5,711 bases of DNA from Robiginitomaculum sp. (GTDB lineage: Bacteria > Pseudomonadota > Alphaproteobacteria > Caulobacterales > Maricaulaceae): positions 1-5,711 of the forward strand of contig JALSHM010000045.1 in the NCBI GenBank assembly GCA_026982235.1. Reading direction: 5' to 3'. Both the position numbers and the translations under genes were made by a program. The notes beneath the pieces are model-generated. The model searched no databases. It was given only the letters and a program-made list of their open reading frames with translations, and had not been told where the DNA came from. This document shows positions 5,265 to 5,711 of the stretch, piece after piece; the stretch's first letter is position 1, and every line of letters starts with the position of its first letter.

Positions 5265-5711
5265 ATGACATCAAAAAACCAAAAGCCAAAGCTAGAATTT
5301 TTCACGGATACTGCGCCAGAAGCTGGCATGGTCACAGAGATAACAGACGGGGTTTTTTGGCTGCGCATGACATTGCCCATGGCGGGGCTGGATCATATCA
5401 ATCTGTATTTTCTAAAGGACGGCGACACATTTGTTGTTGTCGATACCGGACTTGGCTGGAAAGACGCAATGGATATATGGGAGGGCGTATTTGCCGACCA
5501 TATGAACGGTGCCCCTGTTAACCGGGTTATCTGCACCCATTTGCACCCGGATCATGCCGGGCTGGCCGGATGGATGTGCCGCAAATTTGACGCCCCCTTA
5601 CTCATGACTATGGGAGAATATTTTCTGTGTCGTTTAATGGCGGCGGATACAGGTAATCCTGCGCCCAAAGAGGGCATAGAATTTTATGAACGCGCCGGAT
5701 TTAGCGACGAG
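5265..5711 (+). CDS. MBL-fold metallo-hydrolase, 5' part (cut by window end)
   Basis: The frame is open from the ATG at 5265 to the window end and yields 149 residues. The beta-lactamase fold is visible: strands GVFWLRMTLP and HINLYFLKDGDTFVVVDTG (44-62) with Asp60, then the metal motif THLHPDHAG (91-99), where His92, His94, Asp96 and His97 are the HxHxDH ligands of a binuclear metal site. The further His and Asp ligands would lie beyond the window. The family hydrolyses thioesters, lactones, phosphodiesters and other bonds; this pattern is the general type, not class B beta-lactamase proper. No signal peptide is seen, so the enzyme is likely cytoplasmic. No ribosome binding site precedes the ATG. 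A later in-frame ATG at 5328 (GMVTEI) is possible but also lacks one, and it would drop only 21 poorly conserved residues. Position after tetR suggests it belongs to the same regulated group as the monooxygenase. Confidence 0.9.
   Translation, partial: MTSKNQKPKLEFFTDTAPEAGMVTEITDGVFWLRMTLPMAGLDHINLYFLKDGDTFVVVDTGLGWKDAMDIWEGVFADHMNGAPVNRVICTHLHPDHAGLAGWMCRKFDAPLLMTMGEYFLCRLMAADTGNPAPKEGIEFYERAGFSDE

Noticed and set aside
4967..5380. A 137-codon minus-strand open frame covering the end of tetR and the start of the MBL gene.
   Set aside because: It runs across two well-supported plus-strand genes and has no family resemblance.

Overview
The window looks like chromosomal DNA of a Gram-negative proteobacterium, perhaps an alphaproteobacterium. 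That rests on compact gene packing, Shine-Dalgarno sites, a tripartite envelope exporter, and the pairing of a class B flavin monooxygenase, a TetR regulator and an MBL-fold hydrolase. No rRNA or tRNA gene, CRISPR array, insertion sequence or phage gene was seen, and taxonomy below class cannot be set from this sequence.

Left part (1-2187, + strand): the 3' end of a probable periplasmic adaptor (MacA/HlyD-like), then a MacB/LolD-type ABC ATPase, then an FtsX/MacB-type permease. Both junctions are 4-base ATGA overlaps, so the three are almost certainly one translationally coupled operon. They would form a split MacAB/DevBCA-like exporter of unknown substrate. This part is AT-rich (about 35-38% GC in sampled 60-base lines).

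Middle (2188-2397): this is not empty. The minus strand carries a 43-codon ORF with a good ribosome binding site and a signal peptide with a possible lipobox. It converges on the permease gene with a 7-base gap. Upstream of it lies a perfect 5-3-5 inverted repeat, in the interval shared with the next rightward gene.

Right part (2398-5711, + strand): a trypsin-like serine protease without a visible signal peptide overlaps by 8 bases a Baeyer-Villiger-type FAD/NADPH monooxygenase. A TetR regulator with its own promoter follows, then the 5' part of an MBL-fold metallo-hydrolase cut off by the window end. Sampled GC here is about 57-62%, so composition changes sharply near 2200-2400. A plausible reading is a TetR-controlled oxidation and hydrolysis module (the monooxygenase makes an ester or lactone, the MBL enzyme hydrolyses a product) beside an unrelated exporter. 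That pathway link is inference.

I found nothing that is clearly a new system. The items most worth a second look are the small secreted/lipoprotein ORF, the coupled protease-monooxygenase pair, and the compositional junction.
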